Assembly: GCF_026684035.1 (NCBI RefSeq)
Contig: NZ_CP113361.1
Span: 1,116,001 to 1,180,000, forward strand
DNA length: 64,000 nucleotides
Source: Methanogenium organophilum
Lineage (GTDB): Archaea > Halobacteriota > Methanomicrobia > Methanomicrobiales > Methanomicrobiaceae
Direction of reading: 5' to 3'
Notes under the pieces: generated by a model
The model's input: the letters and a program-made list of their open reading frames with translations, nothing else
What the model was told of the DNA's origin: nothing
The model's database searches: none
Position numbers and translations under genes: made by a program
In this document: positions 38,401 to 46,624 of the stretch, one piece after another
Layout of the letters: every line of letters begins with the position of its first letter
Numbering within the stretch: the first letter of the stretch is position 1

Positions 38401-38723
38401 CCATACGTTCAACGAAAAACCTCTCCGGCGGGGAGAGTTTTCTGGTAAGTCTGGCCATGGCACTAGGCCTTGCCTCAATGGCATCAGGGAAGATTCGGGT
38501 TGATTCCCTCTTCCTTGACGAAGGATTCGGGACACTGGATGAGGATGCCCTTGAGATGGCCCTTGCCACTCTCTCCTCACTCAGTGACCAAGGAAAAATT
38601 ATCGGAGTCATATCTCACGTCCCTGCCTTAAAAGAGCGGATTTCAACGGTGATAGAGGTAACAAAGAAGAGCGGCGGACGAAGCACTGTGAAAGGGCCGG
38701 GTGTTATCCAACACAGGATCTGA
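35418..38723 (+). CDS. sbcC: Exonuclease subunit SbcC (SMC-like ATPase)
   Basis: This 1101-residue Rad50/SbcC-type ATPase has the N-terminal Walker A motif GPTGSGKTTILDA near residue 35. Long coiled coils surround a zinc hook CPLC near residue 578. At the C-terminus are the ABC signature LSGGESFLVSLAMALG and the Walker B motif SLFLDEGFGTLDEDAL. With SbcD it forms the nuclease that opens blocked or hairpin DNA ends. The ATGA overlap with sbcD shows a two-gene operon. Confidence 0.95.
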   Translation: MRILKVRFKNLNSLAGEWEVDLTDDAYTADGIFAITGPTGSGKTTILDAICIALYGCTPRLKTVSKSTNEIMHRQAAECCAEVEIATGSGVYRCTWAQERAHRKPDGALQTPHHEIADVFADKILTTRKREVPKRVEELTGMDYEQFTRSVMLAQGDFAAFLNASPDERSPLLEQITGTEIYSKISINVHERRRDEQAKLNELRAKGEGIELLSENITATLHEEEAALIEKGKELQDNISHCRKGINWHQDGIRIARSLATADCEEADWTEQRGAAEEQLRRLERGETAAALEGEYQQVVALRESREKNRTYLRQLEVMVPDKKDTALRMEEAVSLQKEMLTEVQERLERATPVIREVRRLDLELQSRADRLREVYSTQERAYRDWEGICTELKRWSDAGDGTPEETKAVSWFLGENGIVGEPSSLFAGTRTLAKNLRAAVPGDTARPLPPDVEVSCTTTDTELDVLQQALTTISWYRDTSIIRAEINAFQEQKTQLMLLRDRLSEGADDARRRQDLTIRLKNIRYDYTRYQQTLEACVHERERQVRLTEQMAENVRLAARVHDLEAERSHLRAGEPCPLCGSSIHPYADETVALPRAAEEDLKQEQSILSAIKEKEAMLRQATYQCKSKEKAIQEALDDIQVRTTHRGEIWADGCRACGLHPDTPESEAVVQTALEKTNDAIKSHYTTETALRILKEEIRATKTLIAHCHQAVIRFRDAENCAARTEKLEAEITEIRDKRQDLLPNMSPDEAEAQFIWMIRTEEKNLEAVQTDYQQRVEEIAGLGGEIRTLQDSIRRQKEELEEVERRFDTAVYNAGLFGEEDFAAALLTQEERACLQSERDRLERWETGIAVQRATAQKEAEMHRNRGVTQKDEATLTIELDALITAEQHTNTRRGEIRQQLKRDEEEKLRYAEQQTKIITQEAETNRWNELHTLIGSADGKKFRNFAQGLTFAVMIASANRQLQTMSGRYLLKQNPDRPLDLEVIDNEQGGAIRSTKNLSGGESFLVSLAMALGLASMASGKIRVDSLFLDEGFGTLDEDALEMALATLSSLSDQGKIIGVISHVPALKERISTVIEVTKKSGGRSTVKGPGVIQHRI

Positions 38724-38888
38724 GAGCGCCGTGCAGAGGGAAATATTCGGAGGCACGTGCATTAAATACCACGATCTTCCCGCACCCAGTACAGGCGAAG
38801 GGATATGGATTCTGCAGGCAGGTCCTACCACCGCCTCCCATCTATTATGCCATACCATACCAACCTACCAACCAAATCTCAGTTTTAG

Positions 38889-40376
38889 CTACTCTTCTTC
38901 GCGAACCTCGACGCAACGCCTGAGGGTTTCGCGGAGGAGCAGACAGACCCGTCCGGCAGAAGGCAGGGAAGCAGACTCCCTGACAGTGTGGGCATCCCGG
39001 ATATCCGGACCAAGGGAGATTATGTCTGCTTCCGGTATCTTCTGTGCAATCCAGGCGGTCTCAAGACCGGCATGCAGACCACGGAGGTGCATTGTACTCC
39101 CGAAGAGATCGCTATACGCCTCCGCCACTCTCTCCCGGATAGGAGATACTTCCCGGTACTGCCAGGCTGGTGCAACACCAGGAATTGAAACGGCCGCTCC
39201 TGCCTCCTTTCCCTGCCTCCGGAATGTTTCACCCAGCGCTGCGAGGGTCGCATCATCGTTGCTGCGGGCCGAAAGACCGATGGTCAGCAACCCCGCCTCC
39301 TCCCGGATGGTTGCCGGGTTGCATGAGGTAGCGACGAGATCGGGGATAACCACATCCATCGTACAGACCCCTGCGGGCAGGCCGGAGAGAAGGGAGACTA
39401 CACCCGCCGCGATCTCGGGGGAGATGACATTCTCCTGCGGAGTCGCCGGAAAGATCCTGACCCGCAGGTCAGGATCTGTGTCACGGTATGTTTCCCGGCA
39501 GGCACGCCCTTCTTCCCGGATAAACCGGACTGCCTTTTTCACTACTGCGGGGTCAAGACCGATACAGGCCCGCGCCTGACCGGGGATCGCATTATCCCGT
39601 TCTCCGCCGCTGATGGTGGTGACGGCACATCCGGTCTCTGCCATGAGGCCGGTGAGCAAGGTTCCTATAAGAGAAAGGGCATTGGCCCGCCCGGACCCTG
39701 CCTCCATTCCTGAGTGGCCTCCTCTGCCACCAGCAACCTCAACGGTCTGCCAGCTGACAGCGCCCCGGACCAGAATGCGGTGGGCAGGGAAGGTAAATGC
39801 AACCGCCATCATCCCGGCCGAACTGGTGGTGATGACTCCTTCCTCCTCATCATCGATGTTGATCACGGTTGTCCCGGCAATTTTTGCCGGGTCAAGAGCG
39901 GCTGCACCATGCATCGTCGTCTCTTCCTCACGTGTGGCAATGAGCTGGATGGGGGGGTGGACAGGCCCCGGTTCTTCGAGAAGACGGATCCCGATGGCAA
40001 GACCGATGCCATTGTCCGCCCCAAGCGTCGTCTCCCGTGCCCGGAGGATGCCGTCCTCCTCGTACCAGTCGATGCCCTCCCGGGCGAAGTCATGATCGCT
40101 GCCCTGCGCTGCCACACAGACCATGTCCATATGCGCCTGCAGCACAAGAGGCGGGGCATCTTCACCCCCTCCCGCACCCGGGAGGCCGAGAAAGAGATTG
40201 CCTGCATCATCCTCTTTTACCATGCATCCGGCATCCACAACCCGTTCCCGGAGAAATCGTGCAATGCCGTCCTCGTTCCCGGAACACCGGGGGATTGATG
40301 CAATATAACCAAAAATCTCACGAATAGCAGCGGTGTCTCTCTCTGCCTCTCCAGAGGGCATTCTGATTTCTGTCAT
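38889..40376 (-). CDS. pepD: Aminoacyl-histidine dipeptidase (PepD, M20 family)
   Basis: This 495-residue zinc dipeptidase has the metal-binding segments VLQAHMDMVC, TLGADNGIGLA and ATREEETTMHGA, and a late GLHAGLETAWIA that contributes a further His ligand. It cleaves Xaa-His and related dipeptides in the cytoplasm. The ATG at 40376 is preceded by AGGTG at a suitable distance. The same frame stays open far upstream, but that part lies opposite the MarR gene and is not protein-like. Confidence 0.9.
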   Translation of the reverse strand: MTEIRMPSGEAERDTAAIREIFGYIASIPRCSGNEDGIARFLRERVVDAGCMVKEDDAGNLFLGLPGAGGGEDAPPLVLQAHMDMVCVAAQGSDHDFAREGIDWYEEDGILRARETTLGADNGIGLAIGIRLLEEPGPVHPPIQLIATREEETTMHGAAALDPAKIAGTTVINIDDEEEGVITTSSAGMMAVAFTFPAHRILVRGAVSWQTVEVAGGRGGHSGMEAGSGRANALSLIGTLLTGLMAETGCAVTTISGGERDNAIPGQARACIGLDPAVVKKAVRFIREEGRACRETYRDTDPDLRVRIFPATPQENVISPEIAAGVVSLLSGLPAGVCTMDVVIPDLVATSCNPATIREEAGLLTIGLSARSNDDATLAALGETFRRQGKEAGAAVSIPGVAPAWQYREVSPIRERVAEAYSDLFGSTMHLRGLHAGLETAWIAQKIPEADIISLGPDIRDAHTVRESASLPSAGRVCLLLRETLRRCVEVREEE

Positions 40377-40491
40377 CGTGCACCTGATGCGTGAAGAGTG
40401 GCACATCATCCCTGATGAGGGTTGCTGCGCTCCCCCGGGCGCAATGTGAGAAAGAAGGAGGGCAGGACGAATGAGAGGTGACGGATCAACA

Positions 40492-40512
40492 GTTGTCATG
40501 TCAACAATTATA
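40492..40512 (+). promoter_or_regulatory. Putative MarR operator and TATA box
   Basis: GTTGTCATGTCAAC (40492-40505) is a near-palindrome with 12 of 14 positions symmetric. It abuts the TATA-like AATTATATG, about 27 bases before the ATG of the MarR gene. This is the layout expected for autorepression. Confidence 0.45.
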
Positions 40513-40535
40513 TGCTGCCACACCAACGTGGTACC

Positions 40536-41027
40536 ATGGATGTTCCTCTCCCCTCGGACCTGCCTCCCGGTGCACTCATCTCGATCATCTACCGGAGCAG
40601 AAACCGTATCCTCGGGGAGTGGGCATCGCAGGCAGGCATCCCCGTGGCCGTGATGAGTCCGCTCATCTACCTTGCAAAACACCCCGGTGCGACACAGGAT
40701 GAGATCAGCAGGCGTATGATGATCGACAAGGCGGCAGTGGCGCGGGCGATCCGGCAACTCGAGGATGGAGGATACCTGACCCGCATCCCGGATGAGGCGA
40801 ACCGCAGGAGATACTGCATTTCCCTGACGGAAGCAGGTATCCGGCTTGCAGAAGATGCCATCGCCGCATCCGACGAGCTCGACCGGACGATCACTACCGA
40901 TGTCCCGCAAGAGGCAGTACCATACCTCCTGCCTCTCCTCCGGTCAATGGCATATACAAGCAGCATAGTAGCAAAAAACAGAGATATTCCCGGAAATGAC
41001 ACAGACAACACCGACACATTCAACTGA
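40536..41027 (+). CDS. MarR-family transcription regulator
   Basis: A 163-residue winged-helix regulator. The DNA-recognition region reads ATQDEISRRMMIDKAAVARAIRQLEDGGYL and the wing RIPDEANRRRYCISLTEAG, both typical of MarR. The ATG at 40536 lies about 27 bases after the TATA box, so the message is probably leaderless. An in-frame ATG at 40512 would be upstream of transcription. The gene overlaps the MATE transporter frame and probably represses it together with itself. Confidence 0.88.
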   Translation: MDVPLPSDLPPGALISIIYRSRNRILGEWASQAGIPVAVMSPLIYLAKHPGATQDEISRRMMIDKAAVARAIRQLEDGGYLTRIPDEANRRRYCISLTEAGIRLAEDAIAASDELDRTITTDVPQEAVPYLLPLLRSMAYTSSIVAKNRDIPGNDTDNTDTFN

Positions 41028-42447
41028 ATCTATGGAACCCGGCACAGCGGGCATGACCTCAGGCGTATCGATTCTGACAGGCGACCCAAAACAGGCAATC
41101 ATCAAACTCTCGGGGCCGATGATCGTCGCGATGCTGCTCATGTCGCTCTACAACATCATCGACGCGATATGGGTCGCAGGACTGGGGCCGGATGCCCTTG
41201 CTGCTATAGGCTTTGTGACACCGGTTTTCATGGTCCTTATCGGCATCTCCAACGGCCTCGGTGCCGGCGCCACCTCGGCGATTGCCCGCCGTATCGGTGC
41301 AAAAGATAAGAACGGGGCTGACAACACCGCATTGCATGGCCTCTATCTGGCGGTTGCCGCCTCGATAGTGATGACGATATGCTTCATTGTTTGCCTCCGG
41401 CCACTCCTCATTGCCATTGGCGCCGGAGAGACGATCGGGCTTGCCCTGGATTATGCTTACATCGTCTTTGCCGGGACCGTCTTCTTCATCTTTACCAATA
41501 TGGCCTACGGAATTCTGCGTGCAGAGGGCGATATGAAGCGGACGATGCACGCGATGGCCGTCTCGTCGGTCGTAAACATTATCCTCGATCCGATTCTCAT
41601 CTACGGGCTCGATATGGGTATGGCAGGTGCCGCCCTTGCTACCATTATATCGGTCGCTCTCGTCTCCGTCGTCCTCCTCTGGTGGTTTTTGGGGAAACGC
41701 GACACCTACGTCTCCATTCATCGGGATGCCTTCTCCTACAGACCCGCCATCGTCTCCGACGTCCTGAAGGTTGCAATTCCCGCAAGCGGTGAGTTCATGC
41801 TGATGGCAGGCCTGGGGATCATCCTCAACGGACTCTTCGTCACAGTTGCCGGTACCGACGGTGTGGCCGTCTACACCGGCGGGTGGCGCGTGGTGATGTT
41901 TGCCATCGTCCCGATGATTGCGATAAATACAGCCGTGATCTCGGTCGCCGGGGCGCTCTTTGGAGCAAGACGCTACGCAGAGCTCAAAACAGTACATCTC
42001 TATTCGATATGGATAGGGACGCTCATCTCCATCGGGATCAGCATTCTCACCTGGGTCTTTGCCCCGCAGATTGCGACCCTCTTTGCCTATTCCCCCGAGA
42101 GTGCCCGTCTGCTGCCGGATATCACGGCATTCCTCCGGACGATGTGCTTCTTCTACCCGTTCGTCCCGATGGGGATGATGTCCAACGGGCTCTTCCAGGG
42201 ACTGGGAAAGGGGACGGCATCCTTTATCCTCACCCTCCTGCGCAATCTGGTATTCATTGCATTCTTCGCATACCTCTTCGCACTCACCTTTGGATGGGGA
42301 GAAGTGGGCGCCTGGTGGGGTTGTGTGGCAGGAGACATCGTGGGGGGATGTGTTGCCTTCACCTGGGCGGCGTTGTTCGTACACACCCTCGCGAAGAAGC
42401 ATGCAAAGGACCGGGAGGAGACTCCTGTCGGAGAATCGTCTTCATAG
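40996..42447 (+). CDS. MATE-family multidrug/metabolite efflux transporter
   Basis: This 483-residue membrane protein has twelve predicted helices in two similar halves. It begins the membrane part with GDPKQAIIKLSGPMIVAMLLMSLYN, cited here in two pieces: GDPKQAIIKLSGP and then a helix. ISNGLGAGATSAIARRIGA in helix 2-3 is characteristic of the MATE fold. It likely exports a cationic compound in exchange for sodium or protons. The first ATG lies inside the MarR gene. A second ATG at 41032 is also possible. Arrangement with MarR suggests drug-inducible control. Confidence 0.88.
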   Translation: MTQTTPTHSTESMEPGTAGMTSGVSILTGDPKQAIIKLSGPMIVAMLLMSLYNIIDAIWVAGLGPDALAAIGFVTPVFMVLIGISNGLGAGATSAIARRIGAKDKNGADNTALHGLYLAVAASIVMTICFIVCLRPLLIAIGAGETIGLALDYAYIVFAGTVFFIFTNMAYGILRAEGDMKRTMHAMAVSSVVNIILDPILIYGLDMGMAGAALATIISVALVSVVLLWWFLGKRDTYVSIHRDAFSYRPAIVSDVLKVAIPASGEFMLMAGLGIILNGLFVTVAGTDGVAVYTGGWRVVMFAIVPMIAINTAVISVAGALFGARRYAELKTVHLYSIWIGTLISIGISILTWVFAPQIATLFAYSPESARLLPDITAFLRTMCFFYPFVPMGMMSNGLFQGLGKGTASFILTLLRNLVFIAFFAYLFALTFGWGEVGAWWGCVAGDIVGGCVAFTWAALFVHTLAKKHAKDREETPVGESSS

Positions 42448-42639
42448 ACTCAAAAAAGAACGAGGGCGCAGGAGGAGAGAGGCGGCAGACCGCGATGCAT
42501 GCACTTCCCCTGAGGGAGGGGGAGCCCCACCCACCCCTTTCTGTAAGACATTCTCTCCCGGTTTTTCCGTATCTCAGTGATCCCGCTATTCTCATCCAAT
42601 ACTGCTATGCCTTTTCTCTGGGCTACAGGCACAAACGTG

Positions 42640-43770
42640 TCAGACCCCGTTCCGCTCCATCGCTGTGAGATACTCCTCCAGCGCCCCAAGGGCGGGCATC
42701 ATATCCCGCCGCCCGAAGCCGAACCGGATGTGGGCGTCCCCGGCGCCGAAGGCGGTGGATGGGAGGAGGATAACACCCGTCTCCCGGATGAGGGTATCGC
42801 AGAAGGCCTCCGCCCCCTCCTCTCCCAGATACCGGGGGAAGCAGACCGGACCTGCCACGGGCGCCTGGCAGGTGAAGAAGTCGGCGTGCCGGTCGAAAAA
42901 GTCTTCAAGCAGGGCACGGTTTTCATTCAGGATGGTCCGGTTCCGTTCGATGATTGAATCCGCATGCCGAAGGGCAATCCCCGAGAGATACTCCGCCGGT
43001 GCACTGGTGCAGATGGTGGTATAGTCCTTCCACGCGAGGATACGCGAAATGAGTTCTGTGTCCTGTGTTGCCACCCAGCCCAGCCGGAGGCCCGCAAGCC
43101 CGAAACTCTTTGACATCACCCCAACCGAGATGCCCTTTGCATACCGGGATGCAACGGCAGGCAACCGGGCGGAGGGGTCGTACTCCCCGAAGCGGTATAC
43201 CTCATCACAGAAGAGCCAGCAGTCATGCTCCTCTGCAATCGCGATGAGCTCTGCCATCTCAGCTGCCGGGAAGTGGAAGCCGGTTGGGTTGTGCGGACTG
43301 TTCACGATGATGCACTTCGTCTCCGGCCGGATAAGAGCACGCAGCTCATCCATTCGCGGCCGCCACCCGTCCTCCTCGTGCATCTGCCAGAAGGAGACAT
43401 CGGCTCCCACATGGCGGGCCACTTCAAAGAGCGACTGGTAGGCGGGGAAGAGCACCACCGCGTGATCGCCGGGTCCAAGGAGAGCATGCATTGTGATGAA
43501 GATGCCTTCTTCTGCACCGGCAAAGACGATACAGTCCTCTGCACCAATACTACCACCCGTAATGGCTGCAATCTCCTCCCGCAATGCCGGGTCACCCTGT
43601 GACTCGGTATACATGAGCCGCATGGAACAGAAGGCATCAAGCGAGCCCTCCTCCATCGCAAATATCTCACCAGGTGTCCATGTCTCGCAGTCCGCGGCAG
43701 AGAGCATATGGGGGGCGGAGAACTCGTACTTTCCAAAATAGCGTTCAAGGGCAAACGGGGGAATGTCCAT
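42640..43770 (-). CDS. Pyridoxal-phosphate aminotransferase, class I/II
   Basis: This 376-residue PLP enzyme holds NSPHNPTGFHFP, CDEVYRFGEY and the lysine-bearing SKSFGLAGLRLGW, in which Lys binds PLP. The specificity cannot be set from sequence. The start MDIPPFALERYFG is preceded about 28 bases upstream by an ATATTATA box, suggesting a leaderless message. An in-frame start at 43842 would lie upstream of that promoter. The gene converges on the MATE gene, and the 190 bases between the two stops hold nothing notable. Confidence 0.88.
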   Translation of the reverse strand: MDIPPFALERYFGKYEFSAPHMLSAADCETWTPGEIFAMEEGSLDAFCSMRLMYTESQGDPALREEIAAITGGSIGAEDCIVFAGAEEGIFITMHALLGPGDHAVVLFPAYQSLFEVARHVGADVSFWQMHEEDGWRPRMDELRALIRPETKCIIVNSPHNPTGFHFPAAEMAELIAIAEEHDCWLFCDEVYRFGEYDPSARLPAVASRYAKGISVGVMSKSFGLAGLRLGWVATQDTELISRILAWKDYTTICTSAPAEYLSGIALRHADSIIERNRTILNENRALLEDFFDRHADFFTCQAPVAGPVCFPRYLGEEGAEAFCDTLIRETGVILLPSTAFGAGDAHIRFGFGRRDMMPALGALEEYLTAMERNGV

Positions 43771-43892
43771 GCGATATTGGTGGGTTTTCCGTGAGTATAA
43801 TATGTATGAATCCAATGTGGCGGGTGGGTCAGGAAGAATCACAGATCACCATTAAATATCTTCACGACCAAGACAGAAGCGGTATTTTGATT

Positions 43893-43994
43893 ATGACCAA
43901 AGAGAGACGTGCAGGAGACGGCAGGTGGTCCATATCCGCTACCTCCGGTGCTCTCGTTTTCTTTGGTTTTTTTAACCTCTTTCACTTTAGATAG
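43893..43994 (+). CDS. Possible 33-residue small protein
   Basis: A short frame starting MTKERRAGDGRWSIS and ending in a hydrophobic, phenylalanine-rich tail. A TATA-like ATTAAATATC lies about 35 bases upstream. No family recognised. It may be an accident of sequence. Confidence 0.22.
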   Translation: MTKERRAGDGRWSISATSGALVFFGFFNLFHFR

Positions 43995-44047
43995 GGCTCC
44001 GGATACACAATAAATCCGGCAGCCCGTGTATTGTTTCGGTTATAATT
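43994..44047 (+). promoter_or_regulatory. Long inverted repeat and promoter upstream of the symporter genes
   Basis: GGGCT-CCGGAT (43994-44004) pairs with ATCCGG-C-AGCCC (44014-44025), 11 pairs with one bulged base and a nine-base loop. A TATA box (GGTTATAATT, about 44038-44047) follows and fits a transcription start at or next to the ATG at 44071. The repeat lies upstream of that TATA box, so it is either an operator or the end of an upstream short transcript. Confidence 0.45.
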
Positions 44048-44070
44048 CTCAATACCGTGAGGTTTCTCTT

Positions 44071-44199
44071 ATGTTTGGTATTACCGATCCCGGTATATGG
44101 GCAGGATACCTGCTGTCATTCATCCTGACGGCGGCATGTATAGCGTACGGCATGATAAACTGGAAGAAAGGGGCGGAAGGGGAGCACGATGGCAGTTGA
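44071..44199 (+). CDS. Symporter small accessory protein
   Basis: This 42-residue membrane peptide begins MFGITDPGIWAGYLLSF. It has one transmembrane helix and a basic and acidic tail after MINWKKG. It matches the family of tiny proteins encoded directly ahead of sodium:solute symporters in methanogens and bacteria. Its stop overlaps the symporter start by eleven bases, so the two are translationally coupled. It probably assists assembly or activity of the symporter. Confidence 0.82.
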   Translation: MFGITDPGIWAGYLLSFILTAACIAYGMINWKKGAEGEHDGS

Positions 44200-45760
44200 C
44201 ACACTGACCTTTTCTGCAATCACCCTCGTCTACCTCGGAGTCGTGATTCTCCTCGGTTACATCGGATACCGGCAGACAAAAGGGAGCGATGATTTCCTCG
44301 TCGCCGGGAGACGAATTAACCCCGTCGTCCTCGCACTCTCCTATGGCGCGACTTTCATCAGTACTTCCGCCATCGTGGGGTTCGGCGGCATATCGGCCCA
44401 GCTCGGCATGGGCCTCGTCTGGCTGACCGTGCTCTGCATCGGGGTGGGCGTTCTCGTCGCCTTCGTACTCTTCGGGAAACGGACACGGATGCTCGGGCAT
44501 GCGACAGGCGCCCTCACGTATCCGGACCTCCTCGGGAAATGCTATGATTCACCGTTCATCCGGAAGATTTCGGCCGTAATCATCATCGTGAGCATGCCGA
44601 TATACACCGCCGCGATTCTCATCGGGGGCGCACGGTTCATCGAGACGACGCTCTCCATCCCGTATGACACCGCCCTCCTCGCCTTTGCCGCGGTGGTGGC
44701 ACTGTACGTGGTGCTCGGCGGGCTCATCGCCGTCATGTACACGGATGCCCTGCAGGGTGCTATCATGTTCGTCGGCATGACCGTGCTTCTCGTCCTGACC
44801 TATGTCTACCTGGGCGGCATCGGAGCGGCGAACAGCGCCCTCGACTCCCTTGCTCCGCTCGTACCGGAGAGTCTTGCGGCGGCAGGGATGACCGGATGGG
44901 CATCAATGCCAACGTTTCTCTCCCCGATATGGCTGACGATGATCACGACGATGGTCCTCGGCGTGGGTATCGGCGTGCTCGCACAACCACAGCTCGCCGT
45001 CCGTTTCATGACGGTGAAAGACGACCGCTCCATTCACCGGGCGGTGATGGTCGGCGGGCCGTTCGTCCTGATGATGACCGGCGTCGCATTCACGGTCGGG
45101 CCACTCACGAACGTTTGGTTCATGCAGAACGGCGGGACGCTTGCGGTCGATGCGGCAGGTGGCAATGTGGACAGCGTGATACCGTTCTACATCAACTCCG
45201 CTATGCCCGATCTCTTCATCATCATCTTCATGCTCGCCCTCCTCGCAGCGGCGATGTCGACCCTCTCCTCCCTCTTCCATACGATGGGAACGACCATCGG
45301 ATACGACCTGAACCCGCTCGTGAAGAACGGAAAACCGTCCATGACGGCGATACAGATAGGGACGCTCGTGATGATCGTGGTAAGCACGGTCGTCGCCTAC
45401 GCCCTTCCCGCAAACATCATCGCACGGGCGACAGTCATATTCATGGGGCTGTGTGCGGCGGCGTTTATTCCCGCATTCGCCCACGCCCTCTACGCGAAAA
45501 ATCCCTCGGTAATGGCCGCAAAAGTGAGCATCACGACAGGTGCGCTCGCCTGGTTCCTCTGGACCGCCTTCGTTCACGCAAAGGAATCGGCTGTCCTCGG
45601 CATCTCCGACGCGCTCTTCGGGGTTCCGTCCGTACTGCCGATGCCCTGGGGCGTGGTGAACCCTATCGTGATCGCGCTCCCCGTTTCGGCAGTGACACTC
45701 ATGGTTGTCCTCGCCATCGAAAAGCGGGCGCCGTGCACTACCACCAACACCTCCCCCTGA
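44189..45760 (+). CDS. Sodium:solute symporter (SSS family)
   Basis: A 523-residue transporter with about 13 hydrophobic helices. Family features include GRRINPVVLALSYGATFIST near residue 45, an early-helix motif with small residues around the sodium site, and GVLAQPQLAVRFMTVKDDRSI near 265, resembling the SSS signature. Members move organic acids, amino acids or sugars with sodium. The presence of the small accessory protein suggests the carboxylate/acetate-type branch, but the substrate is not established. Confidence 0.87.
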   Translation: MAVDTLTFSAITLVYLGVVILLGYIGYRQTKGSDDFLVAGRRINPVVLALSYGATFISTSAIVGFGGISAQLGMGLVWLTVLCIGVGVLVAFVLFGKRTRMLGHATGALTYPDLLGKCYDSPFIRKISAVIIIVSMPIYTAAILIGGARFIETTLSIPYDTALLAFAAVVALYVVLGGLIAVMYTDALQGAIMFVGMTVLLVLTYVYLGGIGAANSALDSLAPLVPESLAAAGMTGWASMPTFLSPIWLTMITTMVLGVGIGVLAQPQLAVRFMTVKDDRSIHRAVMVGGPFVLMMTGVAFTVGPLTNVWFMQNGGTLAVDAAGGNVDSVIPFYINSAMPDLFIIIFMLALLAAAMSTLSSLFHTMGTTIGYDLNPLVKNGKPSMTAIQIGTLVMIVVSTVVAYALPANIIARATVIFMGLCAAAFIPAFAHALYAKNPSVMAAKVSITTGALAWFLWTAFVHAKESAVLGISDALFGVPSVLPMPWGVVNPIVIALPVSAVTLMVVLAIEKRAPCTTTNTSP

Positions 45761-45970
45761 TTTTTTCTCCTGAAACCGTGACGGGCCCCGGAACACCAGA
45801 GGCACCGTCCGGTGCAGGTAGGACAAATACCCATACCGCTGTCCCCTTCCACCCTGGAGCCAGAATCAGGTGACCGCCGTATACCTGCCGGATACGAGGA
45901 AATCCGTTCACAGCCGCTATCCCGCCCTTGGAGGCGGATTATCCAAATAAGAGAAACAGGCAGATACGCC

Positions 45971-46546
45971 CTATGCATTCAGTTTCTTCAACACCCAGGC
46001 CATGTTCTTCCCGAGATCGATCATCGTCTGGCGCCCTTCCTGATCAGACTCCACATCTCCCGGTTCAAGACCCATCCCCAGGTTCCAGTAGGTTGAACCG
46101 ACGGTGACCATTTCCGAAATGCCGAAGAGATGATTGATGGAATCATACACATGAATAGCTCCCGCACGGCGGACCGCCACCACCGCAGCACCGACCTTCC
46201 GCCGCAGGAGGCCGCCGTTTGCAAGGCCGACAAACCCTGCACGGTCGATGAGCGCCTTTGCCTCCGTTGTGAGATCGGCAAAATACGTCGGGCTGCCGAT
46301 GATGATGCCGTCTGCCGCATACATCTTCTCCATCCATTCGTTCACCGGATCACCGGTAATCGCACACCTGCGGTCCAGTGTCTCGGCACACTTCATGCAG
46401 GCGATACATCCGTTCACCTTCTTCCCGCCGATATGCACGATCTCAGTTTCAATCCCCTCTTCTTCAAGAGTGTCACAGACTATCCGCAGCAGGCGCATGG
46501 TATTGCCTTCCTTGCGCGGACTTGCATTGAATGCCACTACTTTCAT
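45971..46546 (-). CDS. Flavodoxin-fold iron-sulfur flavoprotein / NADPH-dependent FMN reductase
   Basis: This 191-residue protein starts MKVVAFNASPRKEGNTMRLL, the FMN phosphate loop at the very N-terminus. A cysteine set CIACMKCAETLDRRC (CX2CX2CX7C) follows near residue 48, slightly wider than the pair at 16.4-17.7 kb. The GSPTYFADLTTEAKALIDR segment completes the FMN site. An in-frame start at 46600 would only add a poorly conserved leader. Confidence 0.83.
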   Translation of the reverse strand: MKVVAFNASPRKEGNTMRLLRIVCDTLEEEGIETEIVHIGGKKVNGCIACMKCAETLDRRCAITGDPVNEWMEKMYAADGIIIGSPTYFADLTTEAKALIDRAGFVGLANGGLLRRKVGAAVVAVRRAGAIHVYDSINHLFGISEMVTVGSTYWNLGMGLEPGDVESDQEGRQTMIDLGKNMAWVLKKLNA

Positions 46547-46624
46547 TGGTATCGCCGGTTGATAATTCTGAACGGCGCTATTTATGTATGACGATTGCAA
46601 CGGTCACCCGCACTGCACATCTGC

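Noticed and set aside
40377-40910. The 178-residue N-terminal extension of the dipeptidase frame
   Set aside because: It lies opposite the MarR gene and its promoter, has no ribosome-binding site, and its residue composition is not protein-like. The normal M20 length begins at 40376.
41059-42402. Long open frame of 447 codons on the minus strand
   Set aside because: It is the antisense shadow of the MATE transporter. The composition is highly polar and His/Asp-rich, with no recognisable domain.
44896-45873. Long open frames on both strands inside the symporter gene
   Set aside because: They are Arg- or His-rich shadows of a GC-rich membrane-protein gene. The symporter frame itself has clear helices and family motifs.
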